In this document: piece after piece, positions 18,909 through 27,334 of the stretch
Layout of the letters: each line of letters starts with the position of its first letter
Position numbering within the stretch: position 1 is the first letter of the stretch
Assembly (NCBI GenBank): GCA_016870915.1
Contig: VFZY01000006.1
Span: 1-64,000 of the forward strand
From: Acidobacteriota bacterium
GTDB taxonomy: Bacteria > Acidobacteriota > Terriglobia > Bryobacterales > Bryobacteraceae
Direction of reading: 5' to 3'
Length of the DNA: 64,000 nucleotides
Notes under the pieces: model-generated
Databases searched by the model: none
What the model saw: only the letters and a program-made list of their open reading frames with translations
What the model was told of the DNA's origin: nothing
Made by a program: the position numbers and the translations under genes

Positions 18909-19243
18909 GGAAACACCAGATCGATGTTGCGCCAGTCCTTGGTGGCCGTGGCGCACTTGGCCGTCCAGTCCGGGTAGTTGTTGAGATGGTCGGGCACCTG
19001 CGCGGGCCAGAAGCAGGTGACATAGCAGTCGTATAGGTCGCGCTCGACGGGCTGGCAGAGCCCGGCTGTGCCGCCGGCCGCATCCACTTCCCAGCCGGGC
19101 ATGAACACCAGGGAGCAGCCCATCGGAATGTGCGGGCGCGGCTGCGGGCCGCCCTGCTGCAAACCGACGATGTCTCCTTGCGTGGCAGCGATGTGATCGT
19201 CAATTTGACGGGCTTTCCGGTTCACAGGGCGTAGGCGCCTCAT
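18905..19243 (-). CDS. qhpC: Quinohemoprotein amine dehydrogenase, CTQ-bearing gamma subunit precursor
   Basis: 112 residues from the ATG at 19243, with AAAGGAGA eight bases upstream. The first 36 or so residues are a leader without a secretion signal. The mature part aligns residue for residue in spacing with the Paracoccus gamma subunit. Predicted thioether bonds are Cys43-Glu52, Cys63-Asp69 and Cys77-Asp85, and predicted cysteine tryptophylquinone is Cys73-Trp79, inside GLCQPVERDLYDC and YVTCFWPAQVPD. Asp69 would also be the catalytic base. The product is cross-linked by QhpD, trimmed by QhpE and exported by QhpF. Assignment is very firm because all eight reacting residues are kept. Confidence 0.95.
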   Translation of the reverse strand: MRRLRPVNRKARQIDDHIAATQGDIVGLQQGGPQPRPHIPMGCSLVFMPGWEVDAAGGTAGLCQPVERDLYDCYVTCFWPAQVPDHLNNYPDWTAKCATATKDWRNIDLVFP

Positions 19244-19257
19244 GCCGCTTTTCTCCT

Positions 19258-20667
19258 TTAGAAGTGGTTCAGGAATGCCGGGTTTCGAGCAGCGATCTCG
19301 CCGTAAATCCGCAGGCACAGCGCGGTCCAATCACGGATCCAGTCGCAGTAGTGCAGGTTGGGATGGCCGGTATCGCCGTACCGGACGAACGCCTCATGGT
19401 GGCATCCGCCGGCGCAGAGCGGGCGTGCGAAACAGGTGTGGCAGTCGTACTTGCGGTTGATGTGTCCGCGGTGCAGGAAGTCGGCCTGCCGCGCGGTGTC
19501 GATACCCGTGGAAACATGGCCCAGCGCGTGGGCGTCCGAATCGACAAAGCGGTGGCACGGGGCGATGTCACCCGAGGGGCCAATGCCCACCAGGCCAAGT
19601 CCGGCGCCGCAGGGATGGGACTTGTTCACGCCCTGGTGGATTTCAGTTAGCGTGTCGCTGACGTTTGAGAACCCGTGCGTTTCATTGCGCAGGGCATGAT
19701 CCCGGTACTCCTCCGCCAGAAACCTGAACTGTTCGAGCACACGATCGAGCCCCTGCGGCCCTATCGAATAGAGGCGATTCGACGACGTGGTTACCGGGGC
19801 GAAACCCACTTCCGTGAAGCCCAGATCGTGCTTCAGGTGTTTGAAAATGCCCAGCACGTCGGTGACCTCGGCCGTGAGGGTGACCCGGGCCGCGATGGGC
19901 CGCGTAGTGTGCCGCGCAAGCAGGGCCCGCACCTTGGGTGCGATCACTCCATAGGAGCCGCGTCCGTTGGCAAACACACGCAGCTTATCATTCAACTCCG
20001 GCGGTCCATCCAATGACACCGTGACGCCGATATTCTCATTCGCCAGGAACTCGATGATTTCCGGCGTCAGCAGGGTGCCGTTCGTGGTGAGGCTGAAATC
20101 GACATACTGACCGCCTTCGGCCGCGCGAACCTTGGCATACTCCACCACGCGCTCCAGCAGGCGGAAATTCATCAGCGTTTCACCGCCAAAGAACGTGATG
20201 GAGACCGCGCGCCGGCCAGCAGCCTGAACGAAAAGATAGTCCACCGACGCCTGGGCCGTCTCCCAATCCATGAACTTGGGCTTGCCTTCCGGCGTCGCCA
20301 CGCGGTCTTCCCCAAACTCGTAGCAATACTGGCAGGACAGATTGCATTGATTGGTAAGGTTCAGCACCAGGGTCTGCAACGGAAACGGCGTGACGGGCTG
20401 CTCTTCCATCGCCGGCGCCGCATCCTCACCGCCAATCAGACGCGCGCCGCGCATCTCCTCAACGGTCTCCTCGGCTTCCCCGGCGGAGATGCCCCGCGCA
20501 ATGAGTCCTTCGAGAAGCTCCTGCTGATCGAGCGCGCCCTCCCGCAGCAAATCGAGAGCCAGCTGTGCGCTTCGCGGCAACTGGAACACCGCGCCGCTCG
20601 GTAAGTACGCAAACGGCTCCCCCGCCGCTTCGAACGTGTGCGCTTCGAGCGGTGCCAGCGGTGTCAC
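19258..20667 (-). CDS. qhpD: Radical SAM/SPASM enzyme forming the QhpC thioether cross-links
   Basis: 469 residues from the GTG at 20667 that overlaps the qhpA stop; a TTG at 20691 is also open. Radical SAM motif CNLSCQYC gives Cys108, Cys112 and Cys115. A SPASM domain follows with CHTCFARPLCAGGC (Cys409, 412, 418, 422) and Cys441 for auxiliary [4Fe-4S] clusters. GGETLMNF is the SAM-binding GGE motif. The N-terminal 95 residues resemble a peptide-recognition (RRE-like) domain. QhpD is known to join Cys sulfur to Asp/Glu beta or gamma carbons in QhpC. It acts in the cytosol and is anaerobic chemistry. Confidence 0.93.
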   Translation of the reverse strand: MTPLAPLEAHTFEAAGEPFAYLPSGAVFQLPRSAQLALDLLREGALDQQELLEGLIARGISAGEAEETVEEMRGARLIGGEDAAPAMEEQPVTPFPLQTLVLNLTNQCNLSCQYCYEFGEDRVATPEGKPKFMDWETAQASVDYLFVQAAGRRAVSITFFGGETLMNFRLLERVVEYAKVRAAEGGQYVDFSLTTNGTLLTPEIIEFLANENIGVTVSLDGPPELNDKLRVFANGRGSYGVIAPKVRALLARHTTRPIAARVTLTAEVTDVLGIFKHLKHDLGFTEVGFAPVTTSSNRLYSIGPQGLDRVLEQFRFLAEEYRDHALRNETHGFSNVSDTLTEIHQGVNKSHPCGAGLGLVGIGPSGDIAPCHRFVDSDAHALGHVSTGIDTARQADFLHRGHINRKYDCHTCFARPLCAGGCHHEAFVRYGDTGHPNLHYCDWIRDWTALCLRIYGEIAARNPAFLNHF

Positions 20668-22358
20668 TGCGCCACCTCGGGCTGATCCCAACGCATGTAG
20701 AGCGGAATTGTCACCACAAGATAACTCTTCGCCTGAACCGGCCGTCCATCCTTGGCCACGGCGGCGTCCTGGCCCTTATACGTGCCCACCACCCAGACGT
20801 CGCCATAGTTGTTCCGGCTGAACTTGCGCTTGGGATTGGGGCCCTCACTGGCCGGCGTGAACAGCCCTGTGGGGCCAAGCGTGCCGACGAACTCCTTGTC
20901 GTCATCGCCATAAACGGCCAGGAACTCCTCCATGGACCACTCCACCGGCACCACACCCAGATCGATGTCGTCCGCTGTGCCAGGCTTGTCATCGGCGCCG
21001 CGATTGAAGCCAATGGCCTCGAACTGAACCAGCCCTTTGGGATGGGTGTTGCCGCCCAGCCGCGCCAGACCCGTGGCCGGAGTCACCTTCAACGCATCCA
21101 CGGTGTCATAGACCGCCACCGCGCCGGCAAGCGCCGCCCGGCGGATCATCAAGTCGCGCCGGCCATTCACTGCGTTGGCCGCCACATCCACACGCACCCG
21201 GATCGCCGACGCAGTCTGCTCCTCGATCGAAGCCACCGTGATCCCATTGCCGAAATCGATGTCGCGCGGTGTGAGGCCAGCGGGGAACGCATCGCCATGA
21301 ATCCGGATCTCCTGCCCCTGCGTGCCGCGGCGAAGACCCGTGCGGCTTGTGCCCAGGATCAGCGCTTCACCCGCGCGCGTCAGCTTCACGTCGTAACCGA
21401 ACTCGTCGTAGCCGCCCCAGAACCAGCGGCCCTCCATGGTCAACTGATCGCGCGAGACCATCATCACCTCGCGCAGCTGCCGCGGGTCCGCCGCGCCGTC
21501 GCTGCGCCCGCGCCAGGCGTATCCGGTGTAGACAAGGCCTCGGCCCTTCCGCGATTCCACGCGGCCATCGCCATGGTGCATCGTGATGGACGAGGTGAAT
21601 TCGCCTTCGCCCGCCGGCTCCAGCAGCAGTTCGCCAAACACGCGGCTGTGACCGGGCCGCCGTGCCGAAATCAACCATCGCCCGGCCAGACGGGGCGTAC
21701 GCATGCTCGCCTGCCAGTTGGCCCACTCCGGTGTGCGCAGGGGGTACGCCTTGGCCAGATGCTCAAGCGCCTTCTCCACGGGGTGGCGCGAATCCGCGCC
21801 GGGTGCGGGCGGCGGCGCTCCAAAGTTCGGCCGGTTGCGGAACGCGGTGAACTCAACCACGGGAAAGTATCCGGTGTGCATCGCGCCAAGAAGATCCCAC
21901 TCTTCCTTTGACCGGCGCCAGTTCATGGGCTGGCCCCAGGCATGGCATGAGATGCAGGCATCGCGAGCCACGTCCGGAACCTCCTCATCCACGTGCCGCT
22001 TCTCATGGAAATAGACGGCAGGCTTCGCCTCTTCCGGCGCCAGTCCATGGGATGCGGAAAGCGCGCGCACAACGTGCCGCGCCTCGTCCGGAGTGAGCGT
22101 CACGCCGTTCAGCCGTACCATGCGCTTGATCACCTGCTGCCAGCCTTCGGGTGTCGTGCGTTCCCAGGAGATCCGCGTCAGGTTGCCCTTCTCGTCCTTG
22201 GCGTGGCAGCCGGAACATTTCCGGATCACCAGTTCATTCGTCACCGGGATTCCGGGCTCGGACGGTTCGGGCTTGGCGGCCTCCGGCTTGGCGGGCGCCG
22301 CCGGGGGCGCTTGCGCAAACAGGCCCGCCGCGGCCACAAGAGGAGCGAGGATTCGCAT
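20664..22358 (-). CDS. qhpA: Quinohemoprotein amine dehydrogenase, dihaem alpha subunit
   Basis: 564 residues from the ATG at 22358, giving signal peptide MRILAPLVAAAGLFAQA; a GTG at 22370 is an alternative. After an Ala/Pro-rich linker come two c-type haem sites, CSGCH (Cys48, Cys51, His52) and CISCH (Cys135, Cys138, His139), then about 400 residues of beta-rich domains, as in the QHNDH alpha subunit. It takes electrons from CTQ in QhpC and passes them to a periplasmic acceptor. Substrates of the family are primary amines. It follows the oligopeptidase gene with a 15-base gap. Confidence 0.92.
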   Translation of the reverse strand: MRILAPLVAAAGLFAQAPPAAPAKPEAAKPEPSEPGIPVTNELVIRKCSGCHAKDEKGNLTRISWERTTPEGWQQVIKRMVRLNGVTLTPDEARHVVRALSASHGLAPEEAKPAVYFHEKRHVDEEVPDVARDACISCHAWGQPMNWRRSKEEWDLLGAMHTGYFPVVEFTAFRNRPNFGAPPPAPGADSRHPVEKALEHLAKAYPLRTPEWANWQASMRTPRLAGRWLISARRPGHSRVFGELLLEPAGEGEFTSSITMHHGDGRVESRKGRGLVYTGYAWRGRSDGAADPRQLREVMMVSRDQLTMEGRWFWGGYDEFGYDVKLTRAGEALILGTSRTGLRRGTQGQEIRIHGDAFPAGLTPRDIDFGNGITVASIEEQTASAIRVRVDVAANAVNGRRDLMIRRAALAGAVAVYDTVDALKVTPATGLARLGGNTHPKGLVQFEAIGFNRGADDKPGTADDIDLGVVPVEWSMEEFLAVYGDDDKEFVGTLGPTGLFTPASEGPNPKRKFSRNNYGDVWVVGTYKGQDAAVAKDGRPVQAKSYLVVTIPLYMRWDQPEVAQ

Positions 22359-22373
22359 GAATTTGGCCACCCC

Positions 22374-24434
22374 CTATTCTACTGCGAGCGCGTGGATCAT
22401 GAAGGCATAGTCGAACGCAATGTCGTGGAACCTCTCATACCGGCCCGATTTGCCAAAGTGGCCCGCCCCCATGGTGGTCTTGAGCAGGATGAGCCGGCCG
22501 GAAGCCGTGTTGTTGTCGCGCAATCTGGCGATCCACTTGGCGGGCTCCCAGTACGACACGCGTGGATCGTTCAGACCCGCCGTCGCCAGAATGTGCGGAT
22601 AAGGCCGCGGCGCCACATTGTCGTAGGGCGAATAGCTCTTGATGTACTGGTAAAACTCGGGCTGGTTTGAGTTGCCCCATTCGTCGTATTCGCCCACCGT
22701 CAACGGGAGCGTGGCGTCCAGGCAAGTGTTCAGCGTGTCGACAAACGGAACCCCGGCCACCACGGCGTGAAACAGATCGGGCCGCAGGTTGGTGACGGCG
22801 CCCATCAACAAACCGCCGGCGCTTCTGCCCTCAATCGCCAGCCGGCCGGGCGACGTGAAACCCTGGGCGATGAGATGCTCGGCGGCCGCGATGAAATCCG
22901 TGAAGGTATTCATCTTCTGAAGCAGTTTGCCGTGGTCGTGCCACTCCTTGCCCATTTCGGCGCCGCCACGGATGTGGGCGATGGCAAAGACGAAGCCCCG
23001 GTCCAGCAGGGAAAGACGCTCATGCAGGAAGCCGGGCTCGATGGTGAGGCCATACGACCCATAGCCATAGAGCAACGCCGGTGCGCTGCCATCACGCCTG
23101 AGCCCGGCGCGATGGACCACGGAAATGGGAATGGCGGTGCCGTCCGCGGCCTGCGCGTAGTGCCGTTCGGTGGTGTAGTTTCCTGGGTCATAGCCCCCCC
23201 GCACCACGGCCACTTTTCGAACCTCGCGCTGCCCGGTCGCCATGTCATAATCGATCACCGAACGCGGCGCCACCAGCGACGTATAGACGAACCGAAGCAC
23301 CGTTGTGCCGTACTCGTAGTTCTCGCCCAGCGATGTTGTGTAGACGGGCTCCGGCATGTCGAGCACGCGGTCACTGCTTCCATCGAAGGCTTGCACGCGA
23401 AGCTTCCGCAGGCCGTCGGCGCGCTCCACCAGCACGAGGTGGGCCTGGAACGCCACCGCCTGTTCCAGGGTGATGCCAGGGCGGTGTGCAATCAGTTCTT
23501 CCCACGCATTCTCCGCCAGCGACGCGGTGGCGGTGCGCACCAGCCGGAAGCCACGCCCGGTGTCATTGATGCGGATGTAGAAGTAACCCTCGCGATGTGT
23601 GAGCTCGTATTCGATCTCATGACGCCGAGGAAGGGCCACCCGGAACGTGCCGCCCGGGTCACCGGCGTCCAGATAGCGGATCTCCGAGGTGGCCAGACTG
23701 TGCGACTCCAGAAGCAGGAAACGGCCATCCAGCGTCTTTGAGACACTCACCGTGAACCGCTCGTCGGTCTCTTCGTGGATCAGCGAATCCGCCGATACCG
23801 GCGTGCCGGCCTCATGCCGCCACACCTGGAAGGGCCGCTTGGCGCCATCGAGCACCGTGTAAAAGAAGGTGCGGCTGTCGTTGGCCCACTCGAGCGAGTA
23901 GTAAGTGTTCGGAATCTCATCGGCCTGATCGATGCCTGTGGCCAGATCTCGGAGATGAATGGTGTAGACTTCGTCGCCGTCAAAGTCAGCCGAGTAGGCG
24001 AGCAGGCGCTGATCGGGACTCGGTTCGAAATTCCCCAGCCGGTAGTACTCTTTGCCCGCCGCCATTGCGTTGCCATCCAGCAGCAGTTGCTCCGGGGCCT
24101 CCATCGATCCCTGGCGGCGGAAGTAGCAGTGATACTGTTCTCCCTTTCCGATCCGCGAGTAGTAGAGAAAATCGCCACGCCGCGCCGGCACGCTCATGTC
24201 GGCCTCTTCAATCCGAGCCACCATCTCCTGGTAGAGTTCATCGCGCAGGGCGGCCACGGGCGCGAGCATCGCCTCGGTGTAGGCGTTCTCCGCTTCCAGA
24301 TGGCGAGTCACGGCGGGATCCTCGCGGTCGCGCAGCCAGAAGTACTCATCCTGGCGGGTATCCCCGTGGATTGTGATGGGACGCGGCAGTTTACGGGGCA
24401 CGGGCGGCTGAAGGAAACCGTTGGGGGCGTTCAT
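22374..24434 (-). CDS. ptrB: Prolyl-oligopeptidase family, oligopeptidase B-like
   Basis: 686 residues from the ATG at 24434 (a longer frame to 24479 lacks a better start). It has the N-terminal propeller of S9A enzymes (residues about 60-400) and a C-terminal alpha/beta hydrolase with nucleophile motif IEGRSAGGLLMG and a late catalytic His in MGAGHFGKSGR. PYDNV around residue 610 and DPRVSYWEPAKW are typical of oligopeptidase B, which cuts short peptides after Lys/Arg. No signal peptide, so cytosolic. It is the first gene before qhpA on the same strand, so it may be cotranscribed with the QHNDH genes; a part in clearing the cut QhpC leader is possible but unproven. Confidence 0.85.
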   Translation of the reverse strand: MNAPNGFLQPPVPRKLPRPITIHGDTRQDEYFWLRDREDPAVTRHLEAENAYTEAMLAPVAALRDELYQEMVARIEEADMSVPARRGDFLYYSRIGKGEQYHCYFRRQGSMEAPEQLLLDGNAMAAGKEYYRLGNFEPSPDQRLLAYSADFDGDEVYTIHLRDLATGIDQADEIPNTYYSLEWANDSRTFFYTVLDGAKRPFQVWRHEAGTPVSADSLIHEETDERFTVSVSKTLDGRFLLLESHSLATSEIRYLDAGDPGGTFRVALPRRHEIEYELTHREGYFYIRINDTGRGFRLVRTATASLAENAWEELIAHRPGITLEQAVAFQAHLVLVERADGLRKLRVQAFDGSSDRVLDMPEPVYTTSLGENYEYGTTVLRFVYTSLVAPRSVIDYDMATGQREVRKVAVVRGGYDPGNYTTERHYAQAADGTAIPISVVHRAGLRRDGSAPALLYGYGSYGLTIEPGFLHERLSLLDRGFVFAIAHIRGGAEMGKEWHDHGKLLQKMNTFTDFIAAAEHLIAQGFTSPGRLAIEGRSAGGLLMGAVTNLRPDLFHAVVAGVPFVDTLNTCLDATLPLTVGEYDEWGNSNQPEFYQYIKSYSPYDNVAPRPYPHILATAGLNDPRVSYWEPAKWIARLRDNNTASGRLILLKTTMGAGHFGKSGRYERFHDIAFDYAFMIHALAVE

Positions 24435-24511
24435 GAAATTCGGCGGCCGGATGGTAAAATGCCAATTCGGCCCACTCACATCGTAGCGAACCCCCGGGCC
24501 GCCACCTCACA

Positions 24512-25519
24512 ATGTCCTCTCCATCCATCAAGACAACCACTGTTGGCTCGTACCCTGTTCCCGATTGGCTGGCGGCGCTGCCCAGCGAGCAGGCGCGCCT
24601 GGATGCCACGCGTGTGGTGTTCGATACCCAGCGCCAGGCCGGCATCGACCTGCCCACCGACGGCGAGTTGTACCGTTTCGACATCAACCATCCCGACACC
24701 AACGGCATGATCGATTACTTCATCCGGCCCATGTCGGGCATCCGTTCGCGGCTGGGGCAGAGCGATCACGCGGTGTTCGCGCGCAAGGAAACAATGAGCT
24801 TCCGGCGCAAGGCGGCGGGTGTGGTGGAGGGTGCCATTGGCGAAGGGTCGCTCAATCTGCTGGCCGATTGCGAAGCGGCCGCATCGGTGGCCGGCGGGCC
24901 GTTCAAGTTCACGGTGACCAGCCCATACATGTTGTCACGCACGCTGCTGGACAATCACTACGGCAGCTTCGAAGCGCTGACTATGGCGATTGCTGAGACC
25001 CTGGCTGCGCAGTTGCCCGGCCTGCCGTGCGCGTGCGTTCAGGTGGATGAAGCGAACATTCCGGGCAACCCCGCCGATGCCCCTCTGGCCGCGCGCGCCA
25101 TTAACGTGCTGCTGGACGCGATCACGGTGGAGCGCGCCGTGCACTTCTGCTTCGGTAATTACGGCGGCCAGACCATTCAGAAGGGCAACTGGAAGCAGTT
25201 GACCGATTTCCTGAACGCGCTCCACACGGACCATCTTGTGCTCGAACTGGCCCACCGGCCGGCGGACGACCTGGAGGCATTGAAGGATATCGATGCCCGC
25301 ATCCGGATCGGCCTGGGGGTGGTGGACATCAAGGTGAATCACATCGAAACGGCGGACGAGATCGCCCGGCGCATCGAGCGCGCGGAAACCGTGCTGGGCC
25401 CGGGGCGGGTGGGCTGGGTCCATCCTGATTGCGGCTTCTGGATGCTGAAACGCTCCGTGGCGGACCGCAAGATCGCCGCGCTGGTGAAGGGCCGCGACCT
25501 ATACCTGGGACGGGCATGA
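24512..25519 (+). CDS. Cobalamin-independent methionine synthase-like (MetE C-terminal domain) protein
   Basis: 335 residues, the size of the stand-alone catalytic domain of MetE. The zinc ligands of MetE can be placed: His211 and Cys213 (VHFCFGNYGG), Glu245 (LVLELAH) and Cys307 (VHPDCGFWML). The N-terminus TTTVGSYP is the usual start of the barrel. Short homologues of this kind transfer methyl groups from corrinoid proteins or unknown donors, so the exact substrate is open. It is divergent from the oligopeptidase gene (77 bases between starts) and overlaps the next gene by ATGA. Confidence 0.8.
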   Translation: MSSPSIKTTTVGSYPVPDWLAALPSEQARLDATRVVFDTQRQAGIDLPTDGELYRFDINHPDTNGMIDYFIRPMSGIRSRLGQSDHAVFARKETMSFRRKAAGVVEGAIGEGSLNLLADCEAAASVAGGPFKFTVTSPYMLSRTLLDNHYGSFEALTMAIAETLAAQLPGLPCACVQVDEANIPGNPADAPLAARAINVLLDAITVERAVHFCFGNYGGQTIQKGNWKQLTDFLNALHTDHLVLELAHRPADDLEALKDIDARIRIGLGVVDIKVNHIETADEIARRIERAETVLGPGRVGWVHPDCGFWMLKRSVADRKIAALVKGRDLYLGRA

Positions 25520-26616
25520 ACGCGGAGTATTTCCGGTTTCGCGATGAGAGGAGCGGCGCCACCGTGCACCGCATCACGGGGGCGGAGGCCATCAGCCATC
25601 CCACGTATTTCCTTCAGAGCGCGTTCTATCCGGAGGACGCCGGGTTGTTCTTCATCTCCTATCGCTCCGGCGGGGCGCAGTTGTTTGAGGCGGAGTTTCC
25701 CGATGGCGGAATCCGCCAGATCACCAGCAGCGGGGCGATCCACCCGTTTTCAGCGGCTCTTCATCCCAATCGGCGCGACATCGTGGTCACCCGCGGCGGC
25801 GGGCTCTGGGCCGTCGAGCGCCTGACGCGGGCGGAGCGTTGCATTGCCCAGTTCGACGGCGCTCAGTTGGGCGAAAGCTCCATCTCACGCGATGGCGAAT
25901 GGCTCACCGCCGCGGTGCAGCGCGGCGCGGAGAGAGGTCTGGTTGCGGGCCGCTTTGACGGTTCGTCGTGGCACTTTATTCCATTCCCGCGCACGGTGAT
26001 TCACCCGCAGTTTCATCCGCTGGAACCGGAATGGATCGAGTTCTCGGGGGACCCGGCTCCGCGCATGCACCGCGTGCGCCGCGACGGCACCGGCCTTGAA
26101 TGTCTCCACGAACACGGCAACGATGAGTTCATTGTGCACGAGACGTTTCTGGGCCAGACCGGTGACATCGTGTTCACCGTGTGGCCGCGGGCGCTGTCCC
26201 GCATGGACTGGACCACGCGCCGCATCACCACCATCGTCAACTACAACGCCTGGCACATTGCGCCGAACCGGGCGGGCTCGCTGGTGCTGTGCGATACCAA
26301 CCACCCGGACGAAGGCATTCAGTTGATCGAGGTGGCCACCGGCTCGCGCCGTCTGGTCTGCCAATCGCTGGCATCGAACGGCGGCTCGCAATGGAAAACC
26401 TCGCGCTATGCGCTGGCTGAGGACTTCGCGCGGGCGCGCAGCGAAGCGAAGTCCGGCAACCTGAGTTGGATGGAGACCGCCACGGACACGGTGTATGGCC
26501 CGCAGTGGACCCACCCGCATCCTTCCTGGTCCTCCGATGAGTCGAAGATCGCTTTCGCGAGCGATCGCACGGGCGTCACGCAGGTTTACGCCGCGGAACT
26601 TCCCTCCGCGCCGTAA
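25516..26616 (+). CDS. Oligogalacturonide-lyase-like beta-propeller protein
   Basis: 366 residues from the ATG overlapping the previous stop. It is a seven-bladed propeller with TolB-like blades and motifs seen in the pectate lyase 22/oligogalacturonide lyase family: SHPTYFLQSAFYPEDAGLFF near the start, then HIAPNRAGSLVLCDTNHPD, and HPHPSWSSDESKIAFASD at the end, with histidines that bind manganese in that family. No signal peptide, so cytosolic breakdown of unsaturated uronides is the family role. Pairing with a MetE-like gene is unusual and weakens the functional guess. Confidence 0.6.
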   Translation: MNAEYFRFRDERSGATVHRITGAEAISHPTYFLQSAFYPEDAGLFFISYRSGGAQLFEAEFPDGGIRQITSSGAIHPFSAALHPNRRDIVVTRGGGLWAVERLTRAERCIAQFDGAQLGESSISRDGEWLTAAVQRGAERGLVAGRFDGSSWHFIPFPRTVIHPQFHPLEPEWIEFSGDPAPRMHRVRRDGTGLECLHEHGNDEFIVHETFLGQTGDIVFTVWPRALSRMDWTTRRITTIVNYNAWHIAPNRAGSLVLCDTNHPDEGIQLIEVATGSRRLVCQSLASNGGSQWKTSRYALAEDFARARSEAKSGNLSWMETATDTVYGPQWTHPHPSWSSDESKIAFASDRTGVTQVYAAELPSAP

Positions 26617-26685
26617 CGATCCACCAGGCTGCATCACCAAACGGTGAGCGGCCACGAGAATTGTGGGCCGCCATGGAGGCTCACA
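26617..26685. other. Intergenic stretch with long imperfect hairpin
   Basis: GTGAGCGGCC (26644-26653) can pair in nested blocks with GGGCCGCC and GCTCAC (26665-26684). This may end transcription of the propeller gene or fold over the ribosome site (GGAGG at 26675-26679) of the truncated gene that follows. No T run is present. Confidence 0.3.
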
Positions 26686-26835
26686 ATGACATATCGTTTC
26701 TCCGGCCGCCTGTGCGGCTACATCTGCGCGGAGTGCCCGGAACCCCTTGCGGGGATGGTGATCCGAATCTACCGCCTGCGGCGCGATCAGGACGCTTCGG
26801 CCCTGGCCGCCGCCAATCCCAAGGACACCGTGAGA
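26686..26835 (+). pseudogene. N-terminal fragment of a conserved protein, cut off by a deletion
   Basis: ATG at 26686 with GGAGG six bases upstream opens a convincing N-terminus of about 50 residues (MTYRFSGRLCGYICAECPEP, then IRIYRLRRDQDASALAAANP). It looks like the beginning of a larger acidobacterial surface or carboxypeptidase-regulatory-like protein. After about 26835 the frame continues to 27318 but only as the antisense of the blaR1 stub and blaI, so the native 3' part is lost. The 26835 end is my estimate of the junction. Confidence 0.45.
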
Positions 26836-26921
26836 AGGTCCGCCAACACGGCCAGCACCGCCAGCGCGGTCAACTGCCAGACGCTATTCAGCAGATACGT
26901 GATCACCCAGTTACCGCCCAT
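26787..26921 (-). pseudogene. BlaR1/MecR1-type antirepressor, N-terminal stub
   Basis: 44 codons starting ATG at 26921, overlapping the blaI stop as in intact blaI-blaR1 operons. The peptide MGGNWVITYLLNSVWQLTAL is the first membrane helix typical of M56-family BlaR1 proteins, which run to several hundred residues with a zinc protease domain. After about 30 residues the similarity ends and a stop follows at 26787. The rest has been deleted; the fragment left of it on the other strand belongs to a different gene. Confidence 0.6.
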
Positions 26922-27295
26922 CGCCGGCCTCCTCGATTTTTTCCTGGAGCTTCTTGAGCGACTCCGGCGAAAGCTGGCGGGTTTCCACCAATCCCATCAC
27001 CAGACTCTCCGCCGAGCCGCCGAACAGGCGGTCGATGATATCGCTCATCGAAGCCTTTGTTGCCTCCAGACGACTCACAGTCGGGGCGTACTCGTAGGCC
27101 CGGTCCTTCAACTTCCTTTTGACCTTCCCCTTCCTGTGCAGCACGTTAAGCATTGTCTGCACGGTGGTGTAGGCCAGCGGGCTGCCGGGAAGGGCCGCCG
27201 CCACGGCGTGAACGCCGGATGGGCCCTGTGCCCAGAGAATCTTCATGATCTCGAGCTCAAGGCGGGTGAGTTGGGGGGGGTGCCGTTCGTGCCAT
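26911..27295 (-). pseudogene. blaI: BlaI/MecI-family repressor with a homopolymer frameshift near its start
   Basis: A winged-helix BlaI-type repressor of about 127 residues. The open part (from 27246) encodes MKILWAQGPSGVHAVAAALP and a C-terminal dimerisation helix. The true start, ATG at 27295 (MARTAPP...), is out of frame by one base because of a run of eight C on the coding strand (G run 27273-27280). With seven C it reads PQLTRLELEIMKILW, the standard family N-terminus. Either the run is a sequencing error or the gene is inactive. BlaI repressors usually bind their own promoter, and two palindromes lie just upstream. Confidence 0.75.
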
Positions 27296-27296
27296 G

Positions 27297-27312
27297 TCCT
27301 AATCTATTAGGA
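27297..27312. promoter_or_regulatory. Palindromic operator 1 before blaI
   Basis: TCCTAAT-CT-ATTAGGA is a perfect 7-bp inverted repeat ending one base from the ATG of blaI, so a bound dimer would cover the ribosome site. It is the layout expected for autorepression by BlaI, though the sequence differs from the TACA/TGTA core of known BlaI sites. Confidence 0.55.
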
Positions 27313-27334
27313 GCATGACAGGCGCCGGCGTGCT

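Noticed and set aside
24435-24511. A SAM, cobalamin or other methionine riboswitch before the MetE-like gene
   Set aside because: The gap is only 77 bases and shows no known riboswitch core.
26644-27318. A 224-codon plus-strand frame as one gene
   Set aside because: Only the first part from 26686 has a ribosome site and protein-like sequence; the rest is antisense to blaI.
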